From Candidatus Nanopelagicales bacterium (GTDB taxonomy: Bacteria > Actinomycetota > Actinomycetes > S36-B12 > UBA10799), in assembly GCA_030699055.1 (NCBI GenBank), contig JAUYKX010000182.1, positions 1 to 7,299 of the forward strand: DNA of 7,299 nucleotides. The letters run 5' to 3'. Every line of letters begins with the position of its first letter. The stretch's first letter is position 1. The notes beneath the pieces were generated by a model. It saw only the letters and a list, made by a program, of their open reading frames with translations, did not search any database and was not told the origin of the DNA. Shown one piece after another: positions 7,030-7,299 of this stretch. A program made the position numbers and the translations under genes.

Positions 7030-7299
7030 TCAGGAGCCTGAAACCAGCGCCCGAGCCAGGCGCGCCGCCTCGCTCGGAGTCCGGCCCACTCGCACGCCGG
7101 CGGCCTCAAGCGCTTCCTGCTTGGCCGCCGCGGTTCCCGACGAGCCGGAGACGATGGCGCCGGCGTGCCCCATGGTCTTCCCCTCCGGAGCGGTGAATCC
7201 GGCGACATAGCCGATTACCGGCTTGGTCACGTTGTCCCGGATGAAGTCAGCGGCCCGCTCCTCGGCATCGCCGCCAATTTCGCCGATCATCACGATCGC
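7030..7299 (-). CDS. sucD: Succinyl-CoA synthetase (ADP-forming) alpha subunit, C-terminal end only
   Basis: The last 89 codons and the TGA stop are present; the rest lies beyond the right edge. The enzyme (SucC2D2-type complex, cytosol) interconverts succinyl-CoA and succinate with substrate-level phosphorylation in the TCA cycle. Diagnostic motifs: [14 protein letters not shown] near the edge, with the conserved Glu of [20 protein letters not shown]; and [10 protein letters not shown], whose His (codon 7167-7165) is the residue transiently phosphorylated in the family. The C-terminus ends shortly after the usual position, so it looks intact. sucC is expected further upstream, outside the window. 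The 112-bp gap after it suggests that DUF6350 and the purine genes may form a separate transcription unit. Confidence 0.96.
   Translation of the reverse strand, partial: AIVMIGEIGGDAEERAADFIRDNVTKPVIGYVAGFTAPEGKTMGHAGAIVSGSSGTAAAKQEALEAAGVRVGRTPSEAARLARALVSGS

Overview
The window comes from a high-GC actinobacterial chromosome and lies in a conserved housekeeping region. Every gene I can support is on the minus strand, so transcription runs from base 7299 towards base 1. In that order they are: the 3' end of sucD, a DUF6350-type membrane protein, purN, purH, a YdcZ/DUF606-type DMT transporter, folD, a DUF3017 membrane protein, and the 5' four-fifths of mdh. The order sucD - DUF6350 - purN - purH - folD - DUF3017 - mdh is what I know from actinobacterial genomes such as Streptomyces, although there other genes separate purH from folD. 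The mdh gene encodes the LDH-like (~310 aa) form with a GAGFYG nucleotide motif, which I associate with Micromonosporaceae/Glycomycetaceae-like lineages rather than Streptomyces. That lineage guess is inference from remembered family sequences.

Layout: 7299-7030 is the end of succinyl-CoA synthetase alpha. A 112-bp gap (6918-7029) follows; it is the longest non-coding stretch and holds a hairpin and a possible 16-codon leader ORF. DUF6350 (6917-5535), purN (5523-4882) and purH (4876-3314) follow with gaps of 11 and 5 bp, an obvious operon. After a 58-bp gap comes the transporter (3255-2224), which overlaps the start of folD (2276-1428) by 53 bp. DUF3017 (1366-863) follows after 61 bp, and mdh starts at 785 after 77 bp, running off the left edge. 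No gene-free stretch exceeds 300 bp, and I see no tRNA, rRNA, CRISPR array, insertion sequence or attachment site.

Function: the genes join two themes. SucD and Mdh are TCA-cycle enzymes. PurN and PurH carry out the two formyl-transfer steps of de novo purine synthesis, both using 10-formyl-tetrahydrofolate, and FolD makes that cofactor. Three membrane proteins of unproven function (DUF6350, the DMT transporter, DUF3017) are interleaved with them. I find no new multi-gene system here. The points most worth a second look are the transporter/folD overlap, the hairpin that could mask a ribosome-binding sequence ahead of DUF6350, and the uncertain start of DUF3017.
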